Source of the DNA: Desulfobulbus rhabdoformis
GTDB taxonomy: Bacteria > Desulfobacterota > Desulfobulbia > Desulfobulbales > Desulfobulbaceae
Direction of reading: 5' to 3'
Assembly (NCBI RefSeq): GCF_016919065.1
Contig: NZ_JAFFQA010000025.1
Location: 1 to 64,000 of the forward strand
Length of the DNA: 64,000 nucleotides
The notes beneath the pieces were generated by a model. It had not been told where the DNA came from and did not search any database. It saw nothing but the letters and a program-made list of their open reading frames with translations. Below are positions 15,293 to 23,771 of the stretch, in pieces. A program made the position numbers and the translations under genes. The stretch's first letter is position 1, and each line of letters opens with the position of its first letter.

Positions 15293-18200
15293 TTAATTGT
15301 TGCTTTCAGTTGAGGTGTGCCGATCCTTTGCGTGATCCTTGGCGACCAGCATGTAAATTGAGGGGATGACAAACAGGGTGAACAGAGAGCCAATGGCCAT
15401 GCCTCCTACCAGCACCAGACCAATGGAGTTACGGGCAGCAGCGCCCGCACCTGTGACCAAGGTCAGCGGAAAATGACCGGCAATGGTGGCGCCGGTAGTC
15501 ATAAGAATGGGCCGTAAACGGGTCATAGCTGCGTCAAGGACGGCCTCCCTTTTACTCAATCCCTGGAGCTGCATCTTATTGGCAAACTCAACGATCAAGA
15601 TTCCGTTCTTGGAAACCAGGCCCACTAGAGTGACCAGGCCCACTTGGGAATAGATGTTGAGCGAGGTGGTCCAGCCCGAGGTGAAAAACGGCACGTTGGG
15701 ATCAGGCATCTTCAAAAAGGTGAAGACCAGGGCACCGAACATGGCCAGTGGCACAGAGCCTGCCAGGATGACAAAGGGATCGCGAAAGCTGTTGAACTGA
15801 GCAGCGAGAACCAGAAAGATCAGCATGATGGCCAGGCCAAAGGCCTGCAGAAAGGTATTGCCTTCCACCCGCAGCTGACGTGATTCGCCTGTGTAGTCCA
15901 GGGTGTAGCCTTGGGGCAGGATCTTGGCGGCTTCGTCTTCAAAAAAACGCAGGGCCTCATCCAGCGGTCGTACCGGATAGGCGCTGATGGTGACCGCGTT
16001 GAGCTGCTGAAACCGATTCAGCGAGCGGGCCACCGTGGTGTCTTTTATGGTGGCGATGGTGGAGAGCGGCACCAGCTGACCAGCTGGCCCGGTGACGTAA
16101 ATCTCCTGTAACTGCTCCGGGTTGAGGCGATCGACTCGCATAACCTGGGGCACTACTTTGTAGCTACGACCGGCAATATTGAAACGGTTGACGTAGTTGC
16201 CGCCCAGCATGGTGGCGATATCTCCGCCGATCTGCTGGAGGTTGAGCCCCAGATCGGCCACCTTGTCGCGATCAATGACCAACTCGGACTGGGGCTGATC
16301 GATTTTGACGTCGATCAGCGGCGGAAAGGCAAACATCTTACTTTGTATGGCTGCAAGTTGCAGCTGCTTGGCAAAACCAAGGATTTGATCCAGGTCCGCG
16401 GTTGAGGCGATGACAAATTCAACCGGAAACTGGCCGCCACCGGGGAGGGCGGGGGGAGTCACCGGGAGTACGCGAATGCCTGGGATCATATGCAGTTTTT
16501 TAGCCACTTCGGGCATGATCTCGAAAATGGTGCGTTCACGCTCCTGCCAGGGGGCCACCACCATGCCGCTGAAACCGGAGTTGGGCTGGGTAACCTGAAA
16601 GACAAAGTTGGTCTCCTCCACACTCTGAAAGGCCTGATTGACCGCAGCAGTATAAAAGGAGTTCTGGTCCAGGGTAGAGTTGGCCGCCGAGTTGATAATA
16701 CCAAAGATGACCCCTTGGTCCTCGGTGGGGGCCAGTTCCTTGGACGACATGGAGAACATGGGAATGGCCAGCAGTCCCAGGACGACCCAAACCAGATAGA
16801 CAGCTGGCCGGTTATCCAGGGTGCGGTTGAGCCAGCGGCCATAAAGCTCACGCAGCCGTGTGAAATCGCGCTCGATGCGACCGGCCAGTCCTTTTTGGTT
16901 CATGCCTGCTCGCAAGAGGCGTGATGACAGCATGGGAGAGAGGGTCAGGGCAACAAAACCTGAGATGGTGACCGCCCCGGCCAGGGTAAAGGCAAATTCA
17001 CGGAAGAGGCTTCCGGTTAACCCCCCCTGCAGACCAATGGGCGCATAGACAGCGGCCAGGGTGATGGTCATGGAGATCAGTGGGCTGATCAACTCCCGGC
17101 CACTGAGCAGCGCCGCCTGTATGGGCGTCTTCCCCTCGCTGAGGTGCCGCTCCACATTTTCCACCACAACAATGGCATCATCAACCACCAGTCCCACGGA
17201 GAGGACAATAGCCAGAAGGGTCAAGAGGTTGATGGTAAAGCCAAAGATCTGCATCAGAAAGAGCGCGCCGATCAGAGACATGGGGATGGTGACGACAGGA
17301 ATGAGAGCGGACCGAATGGAGCCAAGAAAGAGAAAGATGATAACCACCACGATCAGTAGGGTCTCACTCAGAGTCTTGATGACTTCCTTGATGGCATTGT
17401 TGATATAGTCGGTGCCGTCGTAGGCGACCTGCGCAGTCAGGCCCGTGGGGAGCTGGGCGGAGATATCCTTCATCTCCTCACGTACCAAGTTAATGACATC
17501 CAGGGAGTTGGCATTGGGCAGGGGCCAGATTCCCATGAACACAGCGGTCTGGCCGGAGAAGCGTACCTCCGCTTCATAATCTTCTGCACCCAGGACAACT
17601 TTAGCCACGTCCTCGATGCGGACAATGGCCCCCCCATCCTCGCGGATCACCAGCTTTTTAAAGTCCGTAATTGAGCGCATGTCGGTATTGGCGGTGAGGT
17701 TGACCTGCACCAGCGATCCTTTGGTTTTACCGACTGCGGCAAGCACGTTGTTGGCGGCCAGGGCTTGGCGAACCTGCCCCGGGCTGACGTTGAAGGCGGC
17801 CATGCGAACGGGATCAAGCCAAATGCGCATGGCAAAGGTGCGTGCACCGAGCACATCGGCCCGCTGCACGCCCTCCAGGGCTGAGAGCCGTGGCTGGATG
17901 ACCCGCACCAGATAGTCGGTGATCTCGTTTTGCTTGAGTTCATCCGAGGTGAAGCTGAGATAGGCGGAAGCAAATTGGGAATCAGCTGATTCCACATTGA
18001 TAATGGGAATCTCTGCCTCAGGCGGCAGGTCGCCCCGGACCTGATCGACCTTGGAGCTGATCTCGGAGAGCGCTTTGATCGGGTCGTAGTTGAGCCGTAA
18101 CCGAGCTGTGATCACAGAGCGTCCCAGGGAGCTCTCGGACTTGAGATAATCGATTCCGTCGGCGCCTGCGATGGCACGTTCCAGTGGAGTGGTGATAAAA

Positions 18201-18382
18201 CCGCGCACCAGCTCTGCGCTGGCCCCGGTATAGACAGTAGTCACGGTGACCGCAGCATTATCGCTGCGTGGATACTGGCGCACTGAGAGCGAACCAATGG
18301 CCTGCAGACCGGCAATAAGGATCAACAGGCTCGTGACCAGTGCCAGCACCGGCCGCTCAACAAAGATGTCGGTGAATTTCAT
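15293..18382 (-). CDS. RND multidrug efflux permease (HAE-1, AcrB/MexB type)
   Basis: A 1029-residue inner-membrane proton-driven exporter. N-terminus MKFTDIFVERPVLALVTSLLILIAG is typical. Twelve membrane segments in two blocks flank two large periplasmic loops. The TM4 proton-relay signature is present (LSVGLVVDDAIVVVENVERH), as is the TM10-11 element GLVSKNGILIVEFANK. The length equals that of AcrB-type pumps. It starts 3 bases after the adaptor gene, so the two are co-transcribed. No outer-membrane factor (TolC/OprM) is encoded nearby, so it must use one from elsewhere. Substrate unknown. Confidence 0.93.
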   Translation of the reverse strand: MKFTDIFVERPVLALVTSLLILIAGLQAIGSLSVRQYPRSDNAAVTVTTVYTGASAELVRGFITTPLERAIAGADGIDYLKSESSLGRSVITARLRLNYDPIKALSEISSKVDQVRGDLPPEAEIPIINVESADSQFASAYLSFTSDELKQNEITDYLVRVIQPRLSALEGVQRADVLGARTFAMRIWLDPVRMAAFNVSPGQVRQALAANNVLAAVGKTKGSLVQVNLTANTDMRSITDFKKLVIREDGGAIVRIEDVAKVVLGAEDYEAEVRFSGQTAVFMGIWPLPNANSLDVINLVREEMKDISAQLPTGLTAQVAYDGTDYINNAIKEVIKTLSETLLIVVVIIFLFLGSIRSALIPVVTIPMSLIGALFLMQIFGFTINLLTLLAIVLSVGLVVDDAIVVVENVERHLSEGKTPIQAALLSGRELISPLISMTITLAAVYAPIGLQGGLTGSLFREFAFTLAGAVTISGFVALTLSPMLSSRLLRAGMNQKGLAGRIERDFTRLRELYGRWLNRTLDNRPAVYLVWVVLGLLAIPMFSMSSKELAPTEDQGVIFGIINSAANSTLDQNSFYTAAVNQAFQSVEETNFVFQVTQPNSGFSGMVVAPWQERERTIFEIMPEVAKKLHMIPGIRVLPVTPPALPGGGQFPVEFVIASTADLDQILGFAKQLQLAAIQSKMFAFPPLIDVKIDQPQSELVIDRDKVADLGLNLQQIGGDIATMLGGNYVNRFNIAGRSYKVVPQVMRVDRLNPEQLQEIYVTGPAGQLVPLSTIATIKDTTVARSLNRFQQLNAVTISAYPVRPLDEALRFFEDEAAKILPQGYTLDYTGESRQLRVEGNTFLQAFGLAIMLIFLVLAAQFNSFRDPFVILAGSVPLAMFGALVFTFLKMPDPNVPFFTSGWTTSLNIYSQVGLVTLVGLVSKNGILIVEFANKMQLQGLSKREAVLDAAMTRLRPILMTTGATIAGHFPLTLVTGAGAAARNSIGLVLVGGMAIGSLFTLFVIPSIYMLVAKDHAKDRHTSTESNN

Positions 18383-18385
18383 GGC

Positions 18386-19513
18386 TCAGCTGTCCTTGGG
18401 CTCGGGGTGCAGTTTGACCTCCGGTGCGAGTCTATTGTCTATGACCGCACTCTGGCCGTTACGCAGCTTGAAAACACCGCTGCTCACCACTGTCTGTCCT
18501 GGCCGCAGGCCAGAGGTAACGGCAACGAAATCACCTCGTCGCTCCCCCAGGCGGATGAACTGCTGGAGGACGACCTTGCCCTTCCCCCCTTCTTGGGCCG
18601 GTTCGACCAGAAAGACCGAATCCGAGTAAGGGGCGTAGAGTACCGAGGTCGCAGGAATGGTCAGGACCGGTTTGTCCTTGGGCAGGACCACCGCCACCTG
18701 AACAAACATACCAGGCCGAAGTTCTTCATTCTGGTTGCTGATTGTTGCCTGGACTCGAATATTGCGGCTGGCTGAATCCACATTGGGATTGATTGCCGTG
18801 AGTTTGCCGACAACCTCCCGCTCCGGGGGAAGACCGTCCGAACTTAAGCGAACCGTATAACCAAGTTTGAGTAGAGGCAGCTGTTGCTGGGGGACGAGGA
18901 AGTTGACATAGATGGGGTCCAGTGCCTGGAGCGAGACGATCGGCTCGCCCTCTTTGATGATCTGGCCCAGATTGATCTGGCGAATGCCCAGCCTCCCGCT
19001 GAAGGGGGCGCGGATAGTCTTTTTGGCAATGGCCGCACGAATATTGTCGGCCTGGGCCCGGGCCTGTTTGAGCGTGGCCTCGGCGTTATCGTAATTGGAT
19101 TCGGCAACAACCTTGGTGGCAAGCATCTTCTTGGAACGGATCAGGGTCAGTTTGGCCAGCTCGACGGCGGCTTCTGCCGAACGGAGCTGAGCCTCTTCCG
19201 CGCTTATATCCTGTTGCACAAGCAGGTCACCCGCCTTGACTTGGGTGCCGGGGTCAAAGGCTATCTTGACCACCTTGCCGGATACCTCGGACGTGACAGT
19301 AACTCCCTGAACCGCTTCAAGAGAGCCCACAGCCTTGACCAGGGATTCCCACTGTTGTTCCTGTGCCTCAAAGGTTGTGACGATAGCCGGGGGCAAGGTC
19401 GCTTTTTTGCCCTGTTCAATCAGTGTGGAGATCTGCAGGACCTTAGTCCCGGCCAGGAGGCCGACCACCACAGCGATACCTGCGATGCTAAAGAAAATTA
19501 CCTTGAGTTTCAT
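18386..19513 (-). CDS. RND efflux periplasmic adaptor (membrane fusion protein)
   Basis: A 375-residue adaptor that links the RND permease to an outer-membrane channel. An N-terminal membrane segment (IAGIAVVVGLLAGTKVL) lacks a lipobox, so it is anchored by that helix. Barrel-sandwich halves are recognisable (GVTVTSEVSGKVVKIAFDPGTQVKAGDLL and IRAPFSGRLGIRQINLGQ) around a coiled-coil hairpin rich in Ala, Glu and Lys. GGAGAG precedes ATG 19513. It is the first gene of the two-gene efflux operon. Confidence 0.92.
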   Translation of the reverse strand: MKLKVIFFSIAGIAVVVGLLAGTKVLQISTLIEQGKKATLPPAIVTTFEAQEQQWESLVKAVGSLEAVQGVTVTSEVSGKVVKIAFDPGTQVKAGDLLVQQDISAEEAQLRSAEAAVELAKLTLIRSKKMLATKVVAESNYDNAEATLKQARAQADNIRAAIAKKTIRAPFSGRLGIRQINLGQIIKEGEPIVSLQALDPIYVNFLVPQQQLPLLKLGYTVRLSSDGLPPEREVVGKLTAINPNVDSASRNIRVQATISNQNEELRPGMFVQVAVVLPKDKPVLTIPATSVLYAPYSDSVFLVEPAQEGGKGKVVLQQFIRLGERRGDFVAVTSGLRPGQTVVSSGVFKLRNGQSAVIDNRLAPEVKLHPEPKDS

Positions 19514-19793
19514 TACCCGCTCTCCAGGTTAGAGATAAAGCAGCTCAGAGACCAGCGCGCAAGCCGCCAGGTTATTGTATGATGAAGAAATGGTACCGTG
19601 ATGGTAGGGATGTGCCCATGGATGAAGGGCTTTTTTTAGATGCTGAAAAAGTTGCCAGGTTTAGCCCGGATTGTTCATCAGTTCAGGCAGCGTCAGATTC
19701 AAAGTTTTGGGCGATAGAGTGTCGTCGGCTCTATTCCTTGTCAAAATACTGGAGAAGATGGCGTTGCCTGGACTGACCAGTGGTAAACATTGT
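19514..19793. other. Stretch without a supportable gene
   Basis: This lies between the start of the adaptor gene and MITE copy A. A short rightward frame (19579-19776) has no ribosome site or recognisable content. The efflux operon promoter should lie here on the leftward strand, but I could not place it with confidence. The 187 bases after the MITE (19935-20121) are likewise without a recognisable gene. Confidence 0.4.
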
Positions 19794-19934
19794 GGGAATC
19801 TTGAATAATTGCTTTTTCTGCCAATCCCGGCGTCATGCTTAAAATTTTATCCTCGGAATATCACATATATGCCTGCGGTAAAATTTTGCGCAATCCTTGG
19901 CCTTGATTGAAAAATCTAATTATTCAAGACACCC
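19794..19934. mobile_element. Family 1 MITE, copy A (141 bp, no internal modules)
   Basis: The left end GGGAATCTTGAATAATT and the inverted right end (complement GGGTGTCTTGAATAATT) are terminal inverted repeats. The flanks are TTGT on both sides, a 4-bp target duplication. The core has two AAAATTTT palindromes (…TTATCCTCGGA and GCGGTAAAATTTTGCGC). It has no coding capacity. This copy lacks all three of the ~18-20 bp modules present in copy C and is the simplest form. Confidence 0.8.
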
Positions 19935-20121
19935 TTGTGTTCAAAGACCGCGTGAGATTCTTTCGTTGCAGGAGTTTTTTTGTGTATATTTCTCCAGTTG
20001 AAACAAAATGTTTATGAGTAATCCGGGGTGAGGTTGGGCCAAGGTAACACCCCGACGAGACTTGGTCAACCAGGGACACCGGTCTCCGTGGAATTTGCTT
20101 GGGGAACCGTTGCGCGGCAAT

Positions 20122-20160
20122 AAAAAAACCGCAGTATTTCTCGAAGAGAAAAATGCGGTT
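20122..20160 (-). terminator. Intrinsic terminator after the metal-binding gene
   Basis: Read leftward, AACCGCA pairs with TGCGGTT around an inner CTCTTCGAG turn, followed by seven T. It ends the leftward transcript carrying the HMA protein, the nitrilase fusion and possibly the HEAT and ferritin genes. Confidence 0.8.
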
Positions 20161-20199
20161 AGCCCCAATAGGAAGGGAGAACGAGTGGAGACGGGGAGA

Positions 20200-20391
20200 T
20201 TAGTCAGCTAACTCAAACCCCTTATCCGCCAGAGCCTTGCGCAGGGCTTCTTTGTCCGGGCTGCCTTCGTAGCTGGCTTCGCCCTTTTCGAGATCAACCA
20301 CGACCTGGGTGGCACCGAGCTCTTCCAGGGTTTTCTGTGCTGCTTTCTGACAATGTTGACATTTCATGCCGTTAATATGCAGGGTTGCCAT
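20200..20391 (-). CDS. CopZ-like heavy-metal-associated (HMA) domain protein
   Basis: A 63-residue single HMA domain. The metal-binding motif GMKCQHC has C11 and C14, followed by the expected helix (QKAAQKTLEELG) and strands (ATQVVVDLEKGEASYEG). Such proteins carry Cu(I) or related soft metals to P-type ATPases or repressors. No metal ATPase is encoded in the window. It starts 13 bases after the nitrilase fusion gene and precedes a terminator, so it is the last gene of that transcript. Confidence 0.85.
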   Translation of the reverse strand: MATLHINGMKCQHCQKAAQKTLEELGATQVVVDLEKGEASYEGSPDKEALRKALADKGFELAD

Positions 20392-20403
20392 ATGTGTTCC
20401 TCC

Positions 20404-21522
20404 TCAAAGGGTAGGGTGAATGGGTTGGTCGAACAGTTGTTCGAGCTGTGTCTGTTCGGCTTTCGTATATGAAACCACAAAGTCCACGCATCCCAGGGCA
20501 GCAAGGATTCGCGCTTTTTGTGCCTGGCTCTCAGAGCCTGGCAGGGCATCTCCGTTGTGCAGAACGCCAACCACCAGACCATCCGCCTGAGAGCGAGCCT
20601 GCTCCAGTTGCTCTACCTGGTCAGCCTCGAATCGGGAGAAATTTCCAGTCACCAGAGAGAAACGACAGCCATGGCGACTGATACGTAAAAGCTCGTCCTG
20701 AAGGCGATCAAGAGAAACGATTTTCTCCTTGTCCTGCCCTGTCCAGGCCCGCTCACCTGCAGGAAAAAAACGATTGCGCTGCCGGTCGACCACTGCCGCA
20801 TCGAGGGGCGAGGTAATGAGCGTGGGGTCCTGACCCGCCTGGGCCAGTATCTGACCATCGGGTCCAATGATCATGGAGTGGCCTGCCATCTCCATGGTGC
20901 CTGTGGTCCCGCAACCGTTACAGGCGACAATATAACATTGATTTTCAATGGCCCGTGCCCGTAAAAGCGTTTGCCAGTGATCAAGTCGGCTGAGAGGCCA
21001 TTGGGCAGAGACAATGAGTAGGCGGGCACCGGCAAAAATCTGACGTCGGGCCACCTCGGGAAAGCGAAGGTCATAACAGACCAGACCGCCAATTACGCCG
21101 TATGGTGAGGCCAAAAGGGGAGCTGTTTTGCCTGCAGCGTAGTGGTTGTCCTCCTGCCAGAAACGAAAGAGATGCAGTTTAGAGACTGATCCCAGCATCC
21201 CCTCAGGTCCGATGAGAAAAAGTGTGTTGAAAGGACGGGGCGCCTCAAGAGTGGGATTGGTCAGGGAACCGGCTAGGAAGAAGCCTCCTTTTTTGCTCGT
21301 TTCCTGCATCCATGCAAGTATTTCCGATGTGCGCTGCCCCAGTTCCTCTGTTCTGGGGTAATCAAATCCCGTGGCCCATATCTCTGGAAGGACCACCAGG
21401 GTTCCAGGCACCGGCGGTTGTGCTTCCAGAAAGGCCTGTACGCGTTGAAGATTAGTCTCTATCTCTCCCAGCTCAATGGAAAATTGAAGACAGCTTGCTG
21501 CCGGAAAAAGGTCGTCTTGCAT
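20404..21522 (-). CDS. Nitrilase-superfamily hydrolase fused to a degenerate nucleotidyltransferase-like domain
   Basis: 372 residues from ATG 21522. An upstream in-frame ATG (21546) lies inside the palindromic repeat and would add eight repeat-encoded residues, so it is not preferred. Residues 1-265 are a carbon-nitrogen hydrolase with the Glu-Lys-Cys triad E47 (LPEIW), K115 (SKLHLF) and C149 (VCYDLRFPE). Residues about 285-370 (FSLVTGNF, VEQLEQARSQADGLVVGV, ARILAALGCVDFVV) follow the strand order of the RfaE/HldE cytidylyltransferase domain. The HxGH nucleotide-binding motif is replaced by FEADQ, so catalysis there is unlikely. The substrate of the hydrolase is unknown; omega-amidase-like is possible. 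Confidence 0.85.
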   Translation of the reverse strand: MQDDLFPAASCLQFSIELGEIETNLQRVQAFLEAQPPVPGTLVVLPEIWATGFDYPRTEELGQRTSEILAWMQETSKKGGFFLAGSLTNPTLEAPRPFNTLFLIGPEGMLGSVSKLHLFRFWQEDNHYAAGKTAPLLASPYGVIGGLVCYDLRFPEVARRQIFAGARLLIVSAQWPLSRLDHWQTLLRARAIENQCYIVACNGCGTTGTMEMAGHSMIIGPDGQILAQAGQDPTLITSPLDAAVVDRQRNRFFPAGERAWTGQDKEKIVSLDRLQDELLRISRHGCRFSLVTGNFSRFEADQVEQLEQARSQADGLVVGVLHNGDALPGSESQAQKARILAALGCVDFVVSYTKAEQTQLEQLFDQPIHPTL

Positions 21523-21525
21523 ATC

Positions 21526-21596
21526 CCTGAATCCGTGAGTAGTCATCGGTGCGTCCGTTTCGTTGTTCAGTACCCACCCGTAGTCACGGATTCAGG
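21526..21596. repeat. Family 2 palindromic repeat, two-arm form
   Basis: CCTGAATCCGTGA (21526-21538) and TCACGGATTCAGG (21584-21596) are perfect 13-bp inverted arms around a 45-base core containing ATCGGTGCGTCCGTTTCGTTGTTCA. The right arm supplies the TGA stop (21592-21594, leftward) of the HEAT gene. The left arm ends 3 bases before the chosen nitrilase start. Confidence 0.85.
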
Positions 21597-22302
21597 ATAC
21601 CTCCCCCAGTGCTTCCAGCGCCTCTTGGGCCAGTTGGCCAAGGCTTACCTGGATGAGTTCCCCCTTCTGGTAGTAGGAAAAGGTGGCTGTCTCATGACAA
21701 AGCGGTTGCAGAGCATCTTTTGCCTCTGCGACACCCAAACGCCCGCAGGCAAGGGCTGCCAGTCCTCGAACCTCATCGTCTGCTGAGGCAAGGTAGGGAA
21801 GCACATCTTTTTCCGCTCCCCTTGTCAATAGAAGTTCCGGCTTACACCCCGCCAGTCGGGCCACGGCCCAGAGCAATCCACGCTGGAGCAATGGATGCTC
21901 TATATAGTTACCGTCCTGGTGCAACTCGTCACCATCCTCCCGCATGTAAGAGATGAGCATGTGCACATACTCTTCTGCCAGTGGGGTATGATTGCACATG
22001 ACTTCCGCCATGGACTCGGGAGCCCCCCAGCCTATACCGCCGGATTCGTCGTTCAGGCTCCAGAGAAAGCGGCGCATCATTACCCGCGCCTCTTCCATGT
22101 CCTCGGTGGCCAAGCGTGCTATCTGGGTTCCCATGCAGGTGATGGCCCTCCAGCGCAGCTTGAGTTCATCACGGCAGATCAGGGAAAACAGGGCGTTGAC
22201 CGCATCTTTGGCAGGCATACAGTCAAGTGCTGTTTGAATCTGGTCAAGGTCCTGGCCTTGAAACAGGGCCAGGACCTTTTTTTTGCTTGTGCGGCTACTC
22301 AC
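21592..22302 (-). CDS. DVU0298-type HEAT-repeat protein
   Basis: A 236-residue all-helical protein with HEAT-like repeats (ALFSLICRDELKLRWRAITCMG, VLPYLASADDEVRGLAALACGRLG) and the characteristic segment RFLWSLNDESGGIGWGAPESMAEVM. That segment is a mark of a family known from sulfate reducers (DVU0298). The function is not established; HEAT proteins usually mediate protein binding. The gene ends within the palindromic repeat, which provides its stop codon. It begins 26 bases after ferritin on the same strand. Confidence 0.8.
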   Translation of the reverse strand: MSSRTSKKKVLALFQGQDLDQIQTALDCMPAKDAVNALFSLICRDELKLRWRAITCMGTQIARLATEDMEEARVMMRRFLWSLNDESGGIGWGAPESMAEVMCNHTPLAEEYVHMLISYMREDGDELHQDGNYIEHPLLQRGLLWAVARLAGCKPELLLTRGAEKDVLPYLASADDEVRGLAALACGRLGVAEAKDALQPLCHETATFSYYQKGELIQVSLGQLAQEALEALGEVS

Positions 22303-22328
22303 AATATCACAATAACAAGTGGTGGTTT

Positions 22329-22838
22329 TTATTCAGTCGCGGCGGGCATGGTGAAAACACGTTTGCCCAACTCGGCATCCATCATAAATAACCCGGAGGG
22401 GTTGTCTTTTATCAGTTTGAGTTTCTCGACAACCTCGCCGACCGAGGCTTCTTCTTCCACCTGCTCGGAGACAAACCACTGGAGGAAGTTATTGGTGGCG
22501 TGATCTTTCTCGCTGATCGCAAGGTCAACCAGATCATTGATCAGGTTGGTTACATGTTCCTCGTGCTTTTGAATTGCCTCAAAGGCTGCCAGGGGCGAAT
22601 CCCATGTGGATTCGGGCTTATCGATGGCCTCTAAGGTCACTTTACCGCCACGCTCATTGACAAAGTCGTAGAACTTCATCGCATGCATCATCTCTTCCTG
22701 AACCTGTGCCCGCATCCAGGCTGCAAAGCCGGTGAGACTGATCGATTGGAAATAGGATTCCATTGACAGGTAGAGGTAGGATGAAAACATTTCTGCATTG
22801 ATCTGTTCGTTCAGGGCTTTGAGCATTTTTTTCTTCAT
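22329..22838 (-). CDS. ftnA: Ferritin (non-haem iron storage)
   Basis: A 169-residue four-helix-bundle ferritin that oxidises and stores iron as a 24-mer. The start region MLKALNEQINAEMFSSYLYLSM and the ferroxidase ligands in EEMMHAMKFYDF and FVSEQVEEEASV fit the FtnA type rather than bacterioferritin, as no haem-binding Met is obvious. AAGGAG lies upstream of ATG 22838; a closer ATG at 22845 is out of frame. It heads a leftward group with the HEAT protein. Confidence 0.93.
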   Translation of the reverse strand: MKKKMLKALNEQINAEMFSSYLYLSMESYFQSISLTGFAAWMRAQVQEEMMHAMKFYDFVNERGGKVTLEAIDKPESTWDSPLAAFEAIQKHEEHVTNLINDLVDLAISEKDHATNNFLQWFVSEQVEEEASVGEVVEKLKLIKDNPSGLFMMDAELGKRVFTMPAATE

Positions 22839-23000
22839 CTTTCATGTTCTCCTTGGGGAGCAGGTCGATAAGTGGTGAATTATTCTCAATTGCAATGAAA
22901 GGATTATAAGCACAACCATGAGGAATTCTAGGGCATTCTGGAAATTTGTTGTCATTTTTAGGGAAACCTGTTTCCCTTGAGAGACGATAAGGAGTGAACT

Positions 23001-23759
23001 ATGCAGAAAACTATTTGTATTACCGGGGCTACTTCCGGATTTGGCAAGGCCTGTGCCGAACGTTTTGCCACCGATGGCTGGCAAATGATTCTCACCGGGC
23101 GCCGAACAGACCGCTTGCAGGCTCTTTCCCAGGAGCTGGGAGCAGCGGTGCCGGTCCATATTGCTGAACTTGATGTGCGTGATTTCAAGGCGGTTGAAGC
23201 CATGGTGGCAGCCCTGCCTGAAGCGTTTAAATATATAGATGTGCTGGTTAATAATGCCGGGCTGGCCCTGGGGCTTGCCGGAGCGGACAAGACCGACATT
23301 GCCGACTGGGATACCATGATCGACACCAATGTCAAGGGGCTCTGTTACCTGACACGCTGCATCCTGCCGCATATGGTTCAGCGCAATCAGGGACACATTA
23401 TTAATATGGGGTCCATTGCCGGCAACTACCCTTATCCGGGCGGCAATGTCTATGGTGCCACCAAGGCCTTTGTCAAACAGTTTTCCAGGAACCTGCTGAC
23501 CGATCTGAATCACACCAAGATCCGAGTGACGAATATCGAGCCTGGATTGGCTGAGAGCGAGTTCTCCGTGGTTCGTTTTCACGGTGATCAGCAAAAAGCC
23601 GACGCGGTGTACAAGGGCACCGAGCCGCTCAGGCCGGTGGATATCGCTGAGATTGTGCATTGGGTGACCAGTGTGCCAGCGCATGTGAATATCAACACTG
23701 TAGAGGTCATGCCGGTCTGCCAGAGCTGCGGCCCCCTGGCCATTCATCGAGACGAGTAA
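23001..23759 (+). CDS. Short-chain dehydrogenase, YdfG-like
   Basis: A 252-residue classical SDR oxidoreductase using NAD(P). The cofactor motif TGATSGFGKA lies at residues 8-17. The catalytic residues are S138 (NMGSIAG), Y151 and K155 (YGATK). The arginines of TGRRTDR after the second strand favour NADP. Sequence flavour (LNHTKIRVTNIEPGLAESEF) matches the YdfG 3-hydroxy-acid dehydrogenase group. AAGGAG precedes ATG 23001. It is 12 bases ahead of fabB, so it may act in fatty-acid or 3-hydroxyacid metabolism (inference). Confidence 0.88.
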   Translation: MQKTICITGATSGFGKACAERFATDGWQMILTGRRTDRLQALSQELGAAVPVHIAELDVRDFKAVEAMVAALPEAFKYIDVLVNNAGLALGLAGADKTDIADWDTMIDTNVKGLCYLTRCILPHMVQRNQGHIINMGSIAGNYPYPGGNVYGATKAFVKQFSRNLLTDLNHTKIRVTNIEPGLAESEFSVVRFHGDQQKADAVYKGTEPLRPVDIAEIVHWVTSVPAHVNINTVEVMPVCQSCGPLAIHRDE

Positions 23760-23771
23760 AGGTACGAGCTG

